From assembly GCA_019689515.1 (NCBI GenBank), contig JADGHI010000051.1, forward strand, positions 1 to 13,563: a stretch of DNA of 13,563 nt, in the 5' to 3' direction. This document shows positions 1 through 6,071 of this stretch, piece after piece. Made by a program: the position numbers and the translations under genes. This stretch comes from Acetobacteraceae bacterium. GTDB lineage: Bacteria; Pseudomonadota; Alphaproteobacteria; Acetobacterales; Acetobacteraceae. Every line of letters starts with the position of its first letter. The stretch's first letter is position 1. The notes under the pieces were generated by a model that saw only the letters and a list, made by a program, of their open reading frames with translations, did no database searches and was not told the origin of the DNA.

Positions 1-11
1 GCACAGAGCGG

Positions 12-31
12 CGGGCGCCGCCGCGCGCCCG
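12..31 (-). terminator. Hairpin downstream of the universal stress gene
   Basis: A perfect 7-bp stem (CGGGCGC at 12-18, GCGCCCG at 25-31) with a 6-nt loop lies 35 bases beyond the stop codon of the minus-strand stress protein gene. There is no T-tract, so an intrinsic terminator is inferred from position and stem strength only. It could equally be chance pairing in very GC-rich DNA. Confidence 0.35.
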
Positions 32-66
32 ATCAGCCCGCCGCCGGCGCGGCGTTCACTCGCCCG

Positions 67-915
67 TCAGTGCGACATCAGCACCGGCAGCGTCATCTGG
101 CGCAGCAGGGTGCGCGTCACGCCGCCGAGCACAAGCTCGCGCATGCGGGAGTGGCCGTAGCCGCCAACGACCAGGAGGTCGGCGCCCGACTCCGCCACGC
201 GGTTCAGCAGCAGCTCACCGTCAGGAACATCCGGGGCGGTCACGCGGTCCACCTCCACCTTCACGCCGTGCCGCGCCAGGTGCACGGCAATGTCGGTGCC
301 CGGCGCCTCGCCATGGCCATCCGGCCCGACGCGCGGATTGATCACCAGCACCGTCGCCGAATCCGCCCGCGCGATGAGCGGTATCGCGTCGTTGATGGCC
401 CGGGCCGCCTCCCGGCTCGCATTCCAGCCGATCACCACCTTGCGACCCACGCTCTCGAAGCGTCCGGCATAGGGCACGATGAGCACGGGCCGGCCGGAAG
501 AGAACAGCACCGCCTCGATCACCGCGCGGGCCCAGCGCGAGCCACCGCCCTCCGGGTCCTCCTGGCCAACCACCGTCAGGTCGGCATAGCGCGCGTGCAG
601 CATCACGGTCTCGGGAGTGGGTCCCTCCACCTGGCGCCACTCGCCCGCGAGGCCGTCGAGCCGCAGGCGCTCGCGGAAGGCGGCCTCGACCTTCGCCGCG
701 TCGGCGAGCGCATCCTGGCGCATCTGCTCCATCAGCTCGGCCACCACGGCGCCGCCGCCGCCGGGGTCGCCGACGAAGGCCGGCAGGAACAGGTCCACGA
801 CGTGCAGACCGGTGAGGTGCGCGCCGTGGCTCTGTGCAAGTGCCGCCGCGACGCGCAGCCGCGCATCCGATTGTTCCGTCGCGTCGAGGTGAACCAGGAT
901 GTCCTTGAGCGCCAT
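67..915 (-). CDS. Universal stress protein, tandem UspA domains
   Basis: A 282-aa cytosolic universal stress protein. Two Usp (adenine-nucleotide alpha-hydrolase fold) domains are in tandem: residues 1-148, opening with ALKDILVHLDAT, and residues 157-282, opening with RKVVIGWNAS. The second carries the nucleotide-binding signature G-2x-G-9x-G at G251, G254 and G264, followed by GVT. The first has only a degenerate version around residues 116-147, so ATP is probably bound by the C-terminal half. Such proteins help survival of starvation, oxygen limitation and other stress; the biochemical output is usually unknown. The start at 915 is chosen over the in-frame ATG at 1050 because GGAGGGAGAGGA precedes it and the domain begins there. 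An FNR-type palindrome at 1018-1031 lies about 110 bp upstream and suggests low-oxygen control. The family call is firm. Confidence 0.93.
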   Translation of the reverse strand: MALKDILVHLDATEQSDARLRVAAALAQSHGAHLTGLHVVDLFLPAFVGDPGGGGAVVAELMEQMRQDALADAAKVEAAFRERLRLDGLAGEWRQVEGPTPETVMLHARYADLTVVGQEDPEGGGSRWARAVIEAVLFSSGRPVLIVPYAGRFESVGRKVVIGWNASREAARAINDAIPLIARADSATVLVINPRVGPDGHGEAPGTDIAVHLARHGVKVEVDRVTAPDVPDGELLLNRVAESGADLLVVGGYGHSRMRELVLGGVTRTLLRQMTLPVLMSH

Positions 916-1258
916 CGAGTCCTCTCCCTCCAGGTCCGTCGTCCGCCTCCCCTCCCGGCGCTCCGCCGGCGGGGCCAAGAGACCGAGCGCACCATGCACG
1001 CCCGGCGCGGAAGGGCCTTGACCGGGATCAAGCGCAGCTGTCCCGGTCACGGCGGCCGGCGGTCAGCGGCTGCGCACTCCGACGGAGCGCAACGGCGGCT
1101 GCCGGGGACGACGCCGAGGCCGTCGCGCGTCTGCCCGTTCCGCGCAGCGCACCCTGGCACCATCGCCCCGGCGCCGCGCGTGCTCACACGGGACCGCGCC
1201 AGGAGTTGATCTCACGCAAGGCTGCGCACGCCATCGCGGCGCACAGCTATGTACCAGG
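916..1258. other. Divergent intergenic region, usp / L,D-transpeptidase
   Basis: These 343 bases separate two divergent genes and show no convincing coding region; the open frames across them are shadows. The notable content is an FNR-type palindrome at 1018-1031 and a weaker half-match, TTGATCTCACGCAA, at 1206-1219. No clear sigma-70 promoter was seen on either strand. Confidence 0.6.
1018..1031. promoter_or_regulatory. FNR/FixK-type operator upstream of usp
   Basis: TTGACCGGGATCAA matches the Crp/Fnr-subfamily consensus TTGAT-N4-ATCAA at 9 of 10 defined positions. On the usp strand it reads TTGATCCCGGTCAA. Its centre is about 110 bp from the usp start codon. If the promoter is class II (site at -41.5), transcription would begin near 983 and leave a leader of about 70 nt. 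This is an anoxia or nitrosative-stress regulator site by motif only; the regulator gene is not in the window. Confidence 0.55.
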
Positions 1259-2098
1259 ATGCGCTCCCCGATCGCTGCTCTCGGCCTCGTGCTCGCCGCC
1301 GCCGGCGCCGCCTGCGCACCCGTCGCTCCGTCGCCGCCGACCGCGGAGCGCGGCGCACCGCCGCATCCCTCCGACCTTCCGCCCGCTCGCGTCGCGGCCG
1401 AGGCCGCGCTCCTCCGCGCCGCGCTCCGCGCCGAGGTGCCCGAGCTGGAAACCCTGCCGCCGGAGCGGGAGCGCGCGTTGCTCGCCCTCGCGCAACAGGA
1501 GGTCGCTCGCAGCGCGCTCGCGCTGGAGCGCACTCAGCTCCTCGTCGTCGTGGACCGCAATCCGGAGGTCCAGCGCCTTGCCCTCGTCCTCGCCCGCCCG
1601 AACGGGGAATGGGAGAGCCTCGGCGCGGCGCGCGTCTCGACCGGTATGGCCGGCCGGCGCGGCTACTTCATCACGCCGACCTGCGTCTTCCGGCACAGCA
1701 CGGCCATTCTGGACTATCGCGCCAGGGGCACCTTCAACGCGCAGGGCATCCGCGGCCTCGGCGTGCGCGGCATGCGCGTCTGGGACTTCGGCTGGGTTCC
1801 CGCGCAGAAGGGCTGGCGCGAGGCCGATGCCGAGCCGGGCGAGATCCGCCTGCTGCTGCACGCGACCGACCCGGACCTGCTGGAGCCGCTCCTCGGCCGG
1901 CCGGCGTCGCAGGGCTGCGTCCGCGTCCCGGCGGCGGTGAACCGCTTCCTCGACCGGCGCGGCGTGCTGGACGTCGGGCACGAGCGGGCCGCCGCAGAAG
2001 GCAACGCCCGCATCGGCGCAGTCCTGCGGCCGGACCGCGAACCGACCCCGCTCGCGGGAGATGCGATGGTGGTGGTGGATTCCTCGGCGGCGCCCTGA
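1259..2098 (+). CDS. Exported L,D-transpeptidase (YkuD family)
   Basis: A 279-aa protein likely to act on peptidoglycan outside the inner membrane. Residues 1-19 form an export signal with a hydrophobic core (IAALGLVLAAAGAAC). Cys19 follows GAA, a weak lipobox, so it may be a lipoprotein or may be cleaved by signal peptidase I. A Pro-rich linker (20-45) and a helical stretch (45-92) lead into a YkuD-like catalytic domain (about 93-235). The catalytic signature is H201-x15-S217-Q-G-C220-V-R222. The family normally has [S/T]HGC, so the His before GC is Gln here, while the nucleophilic Cys and following Arg are kept. L,D-transpeptidases form 3-3 cross-links or attach proteins to peptidoglycan. 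The ATG at 1259 has only a weak AGG-type ribosome site, but no other start precedes the signal sequence in frame. A perfect hairpin follows the stop. Confidence 0.82.
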   Translation: MRSPIAALGLVLAAAGAACAPVAPSPPTAERGAPPHPSDLPPARVAAEAALLRAALRAEVPELETLPPERERALLALAQQEVARSALALERTQLLVVVDRNPEVQRLALVLARPNGEWESLGAARVSTGMAGRRGYFITPTCVFRHSTAILDYRARGTFNAQGIRGLGVRGMRVWDFGWVPAQKGWREADAEPGEIRLLLHATDPDLLEPLLGRPASQGCVRVPAAVNRFLDRRGVLDVGHERAAAEGNARIGAVLRPDREPTPLAGDAMVVVDSSAAP

Positions 2099-2109
2099 GC
2101 CACGGACGG

Positions 2110-2129
2110 GGTGCGCGCGGACGCGCACC
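2110..2129 (+). terminator. Hairpin after the L,D-transpeptidase gene
   Basis: A perfect 8-bp stem (GGTGCGCG / CGCGCACC) closes a CGGA tetraloop, starting 11 bases past the stop codon. No T-run follows. It is a strong candidate for the 3' end of the transpeptidase transcript. Confidence 0.5.
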
Positions 2130-2161
2130 AGCTGCCCGCTCACGCGATTGCCAGGAGGAGT

Positions 2162-2175
2162 TTGAGGTGGATCAA
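2162..2175. promoter_or_regulatory. FNR/FixK-type operator upstream of phasin-like gene
   Basis: TTGAGGTGGATCAA matches TTGAT-N4-ATCAA at 9 of 10 defined positions. It lies about 135 bp upstream of the phasin-like ATG at 2304 and downstream of the hairpin at 2110-2129, so it fits a promoter region. It also overlaps a possible GTG start (2167) of a small ORF, which is a competing reading of the same bases. The assignment rests on motif and location. Confidence 0.5.
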
Positions 2176-2307
2176 CCCATCCGCCGGGCAACCGGTGTTC
2201 GCTCGCAGCGCATCCGCAGGGATGCATGTCGACGCGCCGTGGCCCGATCGAACGCACTTGCGGCCAGCGGGCGGAGTTGCGCGGCAAGGGATGGAGAGGG
2301 GCAATGA
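2167..2307 (+). CDS. Possible small coupled leader ORF
   Basis: A 46-codon frame opens with GTG, six bases after a strong AGGAGGAG ribosome site (2153-2160). It ends in TGA overlapping the ATG of the next gene (ATGA at 2304-2307), an arrangement typical of translational coupling. Against it: the product is Arg-rich (11 of 46), resembles no family I recognise, and the GTG lies inside the FNR-type palindrome. Chance ORFs in GC-rich DNA are often Arg-rich, so this is a weak call. Confidence 0.25.
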   Translation: MDQPIRRATGVRSQRIRRDACRRAVARSNALAASGRSCAARDGEGQ

Positions 2308-2819
2308 CACGAAGCTCGGTCGCATCCGCCGATGCGCGTCAGGGCCACGGACAGGCGACCGGCCAGCGGCCCGCGGAGTCCGAGGCGGAGCGGCAGACGT
2401 TCACGGCCACCGGGACCGAACTCTTCCCGGAGGCTGCGGCGGCATGGGCCAACGCCTGCTGCTCGGCCATCGACGGCGCACGGAGGATGCTCGACCTGCA
2501 TCGCAGTCTGTTCGATGCCGGGCGGGAGGCGCTGCGCCGCCAGCAGGACGCGGTCCTGGATGCATGGTCGCAGGGCCTGGGGCGCCGGCCGTCCGGGGAG
2601 GAGCGTCACCGGATGACGCCAGTGGACCAGGCCGGGCTTCCGCTGGCGGCGCTCACACGGCTCAGCCTCGACGCGATGGACGGCATGATGCGGTCCCTGC
2701 GCACCGCCAACGACGCGGCGCTGGAAGCATCCCAGGCCGCCATGTCGCAGGCGCTCCAGCCCTGGACGGCACCGGCGTCGGCCGAAACGGGGAAGCGCCG
2801 CGCCGCCGCGGCGGATTGA
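2304..2819 (+). CDS. Phasin-like helical protein
   Basis: A 171-aa protein predicted to be mostly alpha-helical after a disordered N-terminus (residues 1-35). Amphipathic helices cover about 43-92 (EAAAAWANACCSAIDGARRM and onward) and about 107-152 (LAALTRLSLDAMDGMMRSLR and onward), and the C-terminal tail is Ala/Arg/Lys-rich. There is no signal peptide or membrane segment. This pattern resembles phasins and phasin-like proteins, which coat polyhydroxyalkanoate granules, but no diagnostic motif is visible; another helical protein is possible. The start at 2304 is preferred over the in-frame ATG at 2226 because GGAGAGGGG precedes it and the upstream extension is low-complexity Arg-rich. The FNR-type site at 2162-2175 suggests oxygen-linked control, which would fit carbon storage. 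It converges on the SDR gene with a 15-base gap. Confidence 0.65.
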   Translation: MTRSSVASADARQGHGQATGQRPAESEAERQTFTATGTELFPEAAAAWANACCSAIDGARRMLDLHRSLFDAGREALRRQQDAVLDAWSQGLGRRPSGEERHRMTPVDQAGLPLAALTRLSLDAMDGMMRSLRTANDAALEASQAAMSQALQPWTAPASAETGKRRAAAAD

Positions 2820-2835
2820 AGGCCGGGGCGGCGCT
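2794..2835. terminator. Inverted repeat between convergent genes
   Basis: AGCGCCGC (2794-2801) and GCGGCGCT (2828-2835) form an 8-bp stem across the 3' ends of the phasin-like and SDR genes. The 26-nt loop contains the 12-bp palindrome CCGCCGCGGCGG (2803-2814). It may serve as a shared terminator for both strands, but the long loop and the GC bias make this uncertain. Confidence 0.3.
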
Positions 2836-3599
2836 CAGGCCAGTCCGATGCGCTGCCGGAAGGCCTCGTCGCGCATCGAGACGTCCTGGCCGACGAGATC
2901 GTCGGCAGCCGGGGTGCACAGGTAGAGGAGGCCGCGCACCGCGTGCTCGACGGGCGACAGCTCGGCGCGCGGGATGCGGCTGATCGCGTTCATGCCGGAG
3001 GCGCGGATCTTCGCCTGCATGTCGGTGTCGATCGTGCCCGGCGCGAAGCCGAAGACCCGGATCCCCTTGCCCGATGTCTCGAGCGCAATGGCGCGTGTGA
3101 ACATCGCGAGCCCGGCCTTGCCCGAACAATAGGCGCTCCAGCCCTCGAGCGGCCGGAAGGCGGCGCCGGAGGAGACGTTGACGATCGTGCCACCGCCACC
3201 GCCGGCCAGCATGCCCGGCAGCGCGGCCCGCACGGCATTGTAGGCGCCGACCAGGTTGATCGCGATGCTGCGCGCCCATTCCGCCGGGTCGGAGGTCGCG
3301 ATCTCGACGATCGGCTCGATCACGCCGGCGTTGTTGACCAGGATGTCGAGGCCGCCCAGCGCCGACCGCGTCCGGGCCACCGCGCGCTCGACCGCGGCGT
3401 AGTCGGCGACGTCGCAGGCCATGGCTTCGGCCCGGCCGCCGGACGCCGCGATGTCGCGCGCCGCGGCCTCCACCGCCGCGCCGTCGCGCGCGACCAGCAT
3501 CACGGCCGCGCCGCGCGCCGCGAGCGCCCGCGCCACCCCTTCGCCCAGGCCGCGGCTCGCACCGGTCACCAGCGCCACCCTGCCGTCGAGATCGGCCAT
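2835..3599 (-). CDS. SDR family NAD(P)-dependent oxidoreductase
   Basis: A 254-aa classical short-chain dehydrogenase/reductase with a complete catalytic set. It has the cofactor motif TGASRGLG (12-19), NNAG (89-92), catalytic Asn115, Ser143/144, Tyr157 and Lys161 (YCSGK). The fold is one Rossmann domain that reduces or oxidises a carbonyl or alcohol with NAD(P)H. The substrate cannot be read from sequence. The C-terminus (DEAFRQRIGLA) lacks the usual vdGG ending of FabG-like enzymes. The start at 3599 is supported by AAGGGAGGGG upstream and the usual SDR N-terminus; the longer frame to 3854 is the antisense of the neighbouring gene. It is divergent from a second SDR with 82 bases between starts, so the promoters probably share that gap. 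Confidence 0.92.
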   Translation of the reverse strand: MADLDGRVALVTGASRGLGEGVARALAARGAAVMLVARDGAAVEAAARDIAASGGRAEAMACDVADYAAVERAVARTRSALGGLDILVNNAGVIEPIVEIATSDPAEWARSIAINLVGAYNAVRAALPGMLAGGGGGTIVNVSSGAAFRPLEGWSAYCSGKAGLAMFTRAIALETSGKGIRVFGFAPGTIDTDMQAKIRASGMNAISRIPRAELSPVEHAVRGLLYLCTPAADDLVGQDVSMRDEAFRQRIGLA

Positions 3600-3681
3600 C
3601 GCCCTGCCCCTCCCTTGAACGCTTCGCTGTCCGATGGTCTCTACGGGGCGCATCATCGGCGCACAACCGCGGGAGGGGGAC

Positions 3682-4434
3682 ATGACGAAGGCTCTGGAGG
3701 GAAAGGTGGCGCTGGTGACCGGCGCCGGGAAGAACATCGGCCGCGCCATCGCGCTGCGCCTGGCGCGCGACGGCGCCGCGGTCGTCGTCAACGGCCGCTC
3801 CGACCGGGCCGCCATCGAGGCGGTGGCGGGCGAGATCACCGCGATGGGCGGCAAGGCCGTCGCTCACCTCGCCGATGTCTCCGACCCGGAGGCGGTCGCG
3901 CGGATGGTCGAGTCCGCCATGGACGCGCTCGGCGGCATCGACATCGCCGTGTCCAACGCCGGGCTGCGGCGCCAGACGCCGTTCACCGAAATGTCGCTCG
4001 CCGAGTGGCGGGAGATTCTGTCCGTCGCGCTCGACGGCGCGTTCATTCTGGCGCGGGCCGTCGTGCCGCAGATGATCCGCCGGGGCGGCGGCGCCATCGT
4101 CGGGCTGTCGGGCATTTCGACCCATGTCGGCACGCCGAACCGCGCGCATGTCTCGGCGTCCAAGGCCGGGCTCGAGGGGCTGATGCGGGCGCTCGCGGTG
4201 GAGCTCGCGCCGCACAACATCCGCTGCAACAGCGTCGCGCCTGGCACGATCGACACGGTGCGCGGCGCCTCCGCCGGAGCGCGGCCGAGCACGCTCAGCG
4301 AGTCCACCGTGCCGCTGCGGCGCAAGGGGACGGTGGAGGAGATCGCCGAGGTCGTGCGGATGCTGGTCGGGCCGGAGGGCGGCTACATCACCGGCCAGAC
4401 GATCCACGTGAACGGCGGCGCCTTCCTGACCTGA
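3682..4434 (+). CDS. Atypical SDR protein lacking catalytic Tyr
   Basis: A 250-aa SDR-fold protein resembling FabG-type enzymes. The cofactor motif TGAGKNIG (13-20), SNAG (91-94, usually NNAG), Ser143, Lys161 and the C-terminal ITGQTIHVNGGAF (236-248) are present. Where the catalytic Tyr should stand, four residues before Lys161, there is Val157 (context RAHVSASK). The catalytic Asn position is Ala116 (VALDGAF, where VNLDGAF is usual). The N-S-Y-K tetrad is therefore A-S-V-K, and ordinary SDR hydride-transfer chemistry is doubtful. From memory, a subgroup of SDR-like proteins with an AHV-x-A-x-K motif exists in proteobacteria, so this is probably inherited rather than a sequencing error. The start at 3682 has GGGAGGGGGA directly upstream. 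The gene converges on the dipeptidase gene with 22 bases between stops. Confidence 0.88.
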   Translation: MTKALEGKVALVTGAGKNIGRAIALRLARDGAAVVVNGRSDRAAIEAVAGEITAMGGKAVAHLADVSDPEAVARMVESAMDALGGIDIAVSNAGLRRQTPFTEMSLAEWREILSVALDGAFILARAVVPQMIRRGGGAIVGLSGISTHVGTPNRAHVSASKAGLEGLMRALAVELAPHNIRCNSVAPGTIDTVRGASAGARPSTLSESTVPLRRKGTVEEIAEVVRMLVGPEGGYITGQTIHVNGGAFLT

Positions 4435-4447
4435 GAGGAAGGCCGCC
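4417..4447. terminator. Bidirectional hairpin, stop codon in loop
   Basis: CCTTCCT (4421-4427) pairs perfectly with AGGAAGG (4436-4442). The stem extends by G4420-C4443 and then three more pairs past one bulged base. The 8-nt loop contains the TGA stop of the SDR gene. Because it lies between convergent genes, it could terminate both transcripts. It is one of the less GC-dominated stems in the window, so chance is a weaker explanation here. Confidence 0.55.
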
Positions 4448-4456
4448 AGCCGGTCT

Positions 4457-5482
4457 TCAGCCCCCCTCGGCCGCGCGCTGCGCAAGCCGCATCAGGCGCA
4501 GGAAATTCCCGGACCAGAGGAGGGCGATCTCGCGCGCGCCGTAGCCGCGGCGCATCAGCTCGGCCGTGAGGTTCGCGCTCTCCGACGCGTCCGCCCAGCC
4601 GGCGACGCCGCCGCCGCCGTCGAAGTCGGAGGAGAGGCCGACATGGTCGATGCCGATCCGCCGCACGGCGTAGTCCACGTGGTCCACGATGTCCGCGACG
4701 GAGGCGGTGGTCTTCCCGTCCTCGCCGGGCGCGCGCAGGAAGGCGGGCACCGCGGTGATCTGCACCAGCCCGCCGACCTCGCGGAGCATGTCGAGCTGCT
4801 CGTCGTCGAGGTTGCGCGGATGGGGGCGCAGCGCCGCGCAACAGGCATGCGTCGCGACGACCGGCGTGCGGGAGAGCGCCGCCGCCTGCAGCATCGTCGC
4901 CCGGGAGGCGTGCGAGACGTCCACCAGCAGGCCGACGCGGTTCATCTCCGCGATCGCCTCCCGCCCAAGGCGGGACAGGCCGCCATGCTCCTCCGGCCCG
5001 TCTCCGAGATCGGTCTTCGGGCGCGCGGAATCGGCGAGGTCGTTGTGCCCGTCATGCGTCAGCGTCACGTAGATTGCGCCGAGGGAGCGCCACAGCGCGA
5101 GGCGCGACAGGTCGCGCCCCATCGCATTGCCGTTCTCGACCGCCGAGAGCACCACCTGCGCCCCGGCGGCGGCGGCCGCCTCCACCTCCGCCGCCGTCGT
5201 GCAGAAGCGGCGCGTCTCGCCGTCGGCTCGGGCGCGGATGTGGCGCAGCATCGCCTCGGCGCGCTCCGCCGCGGCGGCGTGCCCGTCCGGGTCGCGCCGT
5301 GCCTGCGGGGTGTAGGCGATGAAGACGGCGGCGCGCAGGCCGCCGCGCGCCATCTTCGGGAAGTCCACCTGGCGGTCCGTCTCCGTGGCCGGGTCGGGCG
5401 GGTCCGGCCACCGGATGTCGATATGCGTGTCGAGCGTAAGGGTGTGCGCGTGCAGCGCGGCGACCGTGGCGGCGTCCGTCAT
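4457..5482 (-). CDS. Dipeptidase, peptidase M19 family
   Basis: A 341-aa zinc dipeptidase of the renal (membrane) dipeptidase family, M19, a TIM-barrel metallohydrolase that cleaves dipeptides including some with D-residues. All metal and substrate residues are recognisable: H20-x-D22 (DTHID), bridging E116 (SAVENGNA), H191 (DVSHAS), H212 (ATHACCAALR), R219 in ALRPHPRNLDD, and D286 (SSDFDG). Family members in bacteria are about 320-400 aa, so it looks complete. There is no signal peptide or lipobox, so it is probably cytosolic, unlike the mammalian enzyme. The start at 5482 is preferred because the HxD barrel strand begins shortly after it and AGGGGAC lies upstream; the frame to 5641 adds an Arg-rich low-complexity stretch. 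The physiological substrate is unknown. Nearby SDR genes hint at catabolism, but no operon is shown. Confidence 0.93.
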   Translation of the reverse strand: MTDAATVAALHAHTLTLDTHIDIRWPDPPDPATETDRQVDFPKMARGGLRAAVFIAYTPQARRDPDGHAAAAERAEAMLRHIRARADGETRRFCTTAAEVEAAAAAGAQVVLSAVENGNAMGRDLSRLALWRSLGAIYVTLTHDGHNDLADSARPKTDLGDGPEEHGGLSRLGREAIAEMNRVGLLVDVSHASRATMLQAAALSRTPVVATHACCAALRPHPRNLDDEQLDMLREVGGLVQITAVPAFLRAPGEDGKTTASVADIVDHVDYAVRRIGIDHVGLSSDFDGGGGVAGWADASESANLTAELMRRGYGAREIALLWSGNFLRLMRLAQRAAEGG

Positions 5483-5812
5483 GGCGTTGCTGTCCCCTGA
5501 TCCGCGTCCGGGCCGCGCATCGGGCGACGGCGGCCTGTACATGGGCCGGATTTGGCGGCGAGTTCGACACCCCCGATACGCGCGGATGGCCGCCGCCACA
5601 ATGACCCGGACGGCGGATCGGCGCCAGCGTGCGGACGGCACTCGCCTGGTCCGTCGCAGGATGGGCCGGCGGCGGCACGGCAGAGTGGCGGCGAACGGGC
5701 GCGACCTCGCAGGGGAACACGCGTCCCCTTCAGCCGCTGCCGAACACCGCCGGGGGGTGGCTCAGGGTATGCCTAGCCGCCTCCTCCCCCTCGCGCCGCT
5801 GCCGTCCGCCGC
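5483..5812. other. Intergenic region without a supported gene
   Basis: These 330 bases lie upstream of the dipeptidase start and downstream of a small minus-strand gene. No frame has a ribosome site with a protein-like composition. One hairpin is visible: AGGGGA (5711-5716) and TCCCCT (5724-5729) with a 7-nt loop, which may end transcription from 5989. The dipeptidase promoter should be in 5483-5600, but no clear boxes were recognised. Confidence 0.5.
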
Positions 5813-5821
5813 TTACGGACG
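5803..5821 (-). terminator. Hairpin over stop codon of the 58-aa gene
   Basis: CGTCCG (5803-5808) pairs with CGGACG (5816-5821). The 7-nt loop includes the TAA stop complement at 5813-5815. The 6-bp stem has no T-tract and is a weak terminator candidate; the hairpin at 5711-5729 is an alternative. Confidence 0.25.
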
Positions 5822-5989
5822 ATCCGGCTTGCCGGCTGCCTCCGCGGATGCAGCAGACCATCCCGCGTCGCGTTCAGCCTTGCGGCGCGCCGCGGCTTCC
5901 TCGCGTTCGCGGAGCTTCGCATCCTTCTTTGCCTGCTTGGCCCGGTTCCTCTCGGCCCGCTGCTGGCCGTAATTCGGCGTTCGCGCCAT
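5813..5989 (-). CDS. Small basic conserved protein, 58 aa
   Basis: A short, highly charged protein opening with MARTPNYGQQRAERNRAKQA, followed by a Lys/Arg/Glu/Ala-rich helix (about 14-44) and an Ala-rich tail. From memory, the MARTPNYG opening recurs in small uncharacterised alphaproteobacterial proteins, which supports a real gene. The start at 5989 has CGAGGAAC just upstream; the longer in-frame ATG at 6058 has no such support. Function is unknown; the charge pattern would allow nucleic-acid binding, but nothing shows it. It follows another small gene on the same strand by 82 bases, with a strong hairpin between them. Confidence 0.7.
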   Translation of the reverse strand: MARTPNYGQQRAERNRAKQAKKDAKLREREEAAARRKAERDAGWSAASAEAAGKPDRP

Positions 5990-6041
5990 CGTTCCTCGAA
6001 GCTTTCTGCCTGTGCGTGGTGGATCGCCTTGGGGACTCGGA

Positions 6042-6064
6042 GGGGCCGCGGTTGCCACGGCCCC
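6042..6064 (-). terminator. Hairpin between two small minus-strand genes
   Basis: GGGGCCG (6042-6048) pairs with CGGCCCC (6058-6064), and GG/CC pairs continue inside after one mismatch. It lies 7 bases beyond the stop of the 71-aa gene and upstream of the 58-aa gene. A second stem, AGCCC/GGGCT (6067-6080), covers the stop codon. No T-tract is present; attenuation between the two genes is possible. Confidence 0.45.
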
Positions 6065-6071
6065 GGAGCCC

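Noticed and set aside
70..1209. Long plus-strand ORF (379 codons) across the usp gene
   Set aside because: It is the antisense of the universal stress protein, with His/Arg-rich low-complexity sequence and no ribosome site or family match.
1206..1219. Third FNR-like site, TTGATCTCACGCAA
   Set aside because: Only 8 of 10 consensus positions and no symmetry in the right half, so it is not listed as a feature, only mentioned in context.
3615..3643. Sigma-70-like promoter TTGAAC-17-TCTCTA between the divergent SDR genes
   Set aside because: The -10 element matches poorly and the -35 element overlaps the ribosome site of the other SDR, so it is not convincing.
2662..4485. Minus-strand ORF of 607 codons across both SDR genes
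   Set aside because: It runs through two recognised SDR genes in the wrong frame or strand and is Arg/Gly/His-rich, as expected for shadow frames in GC-rich DNA.
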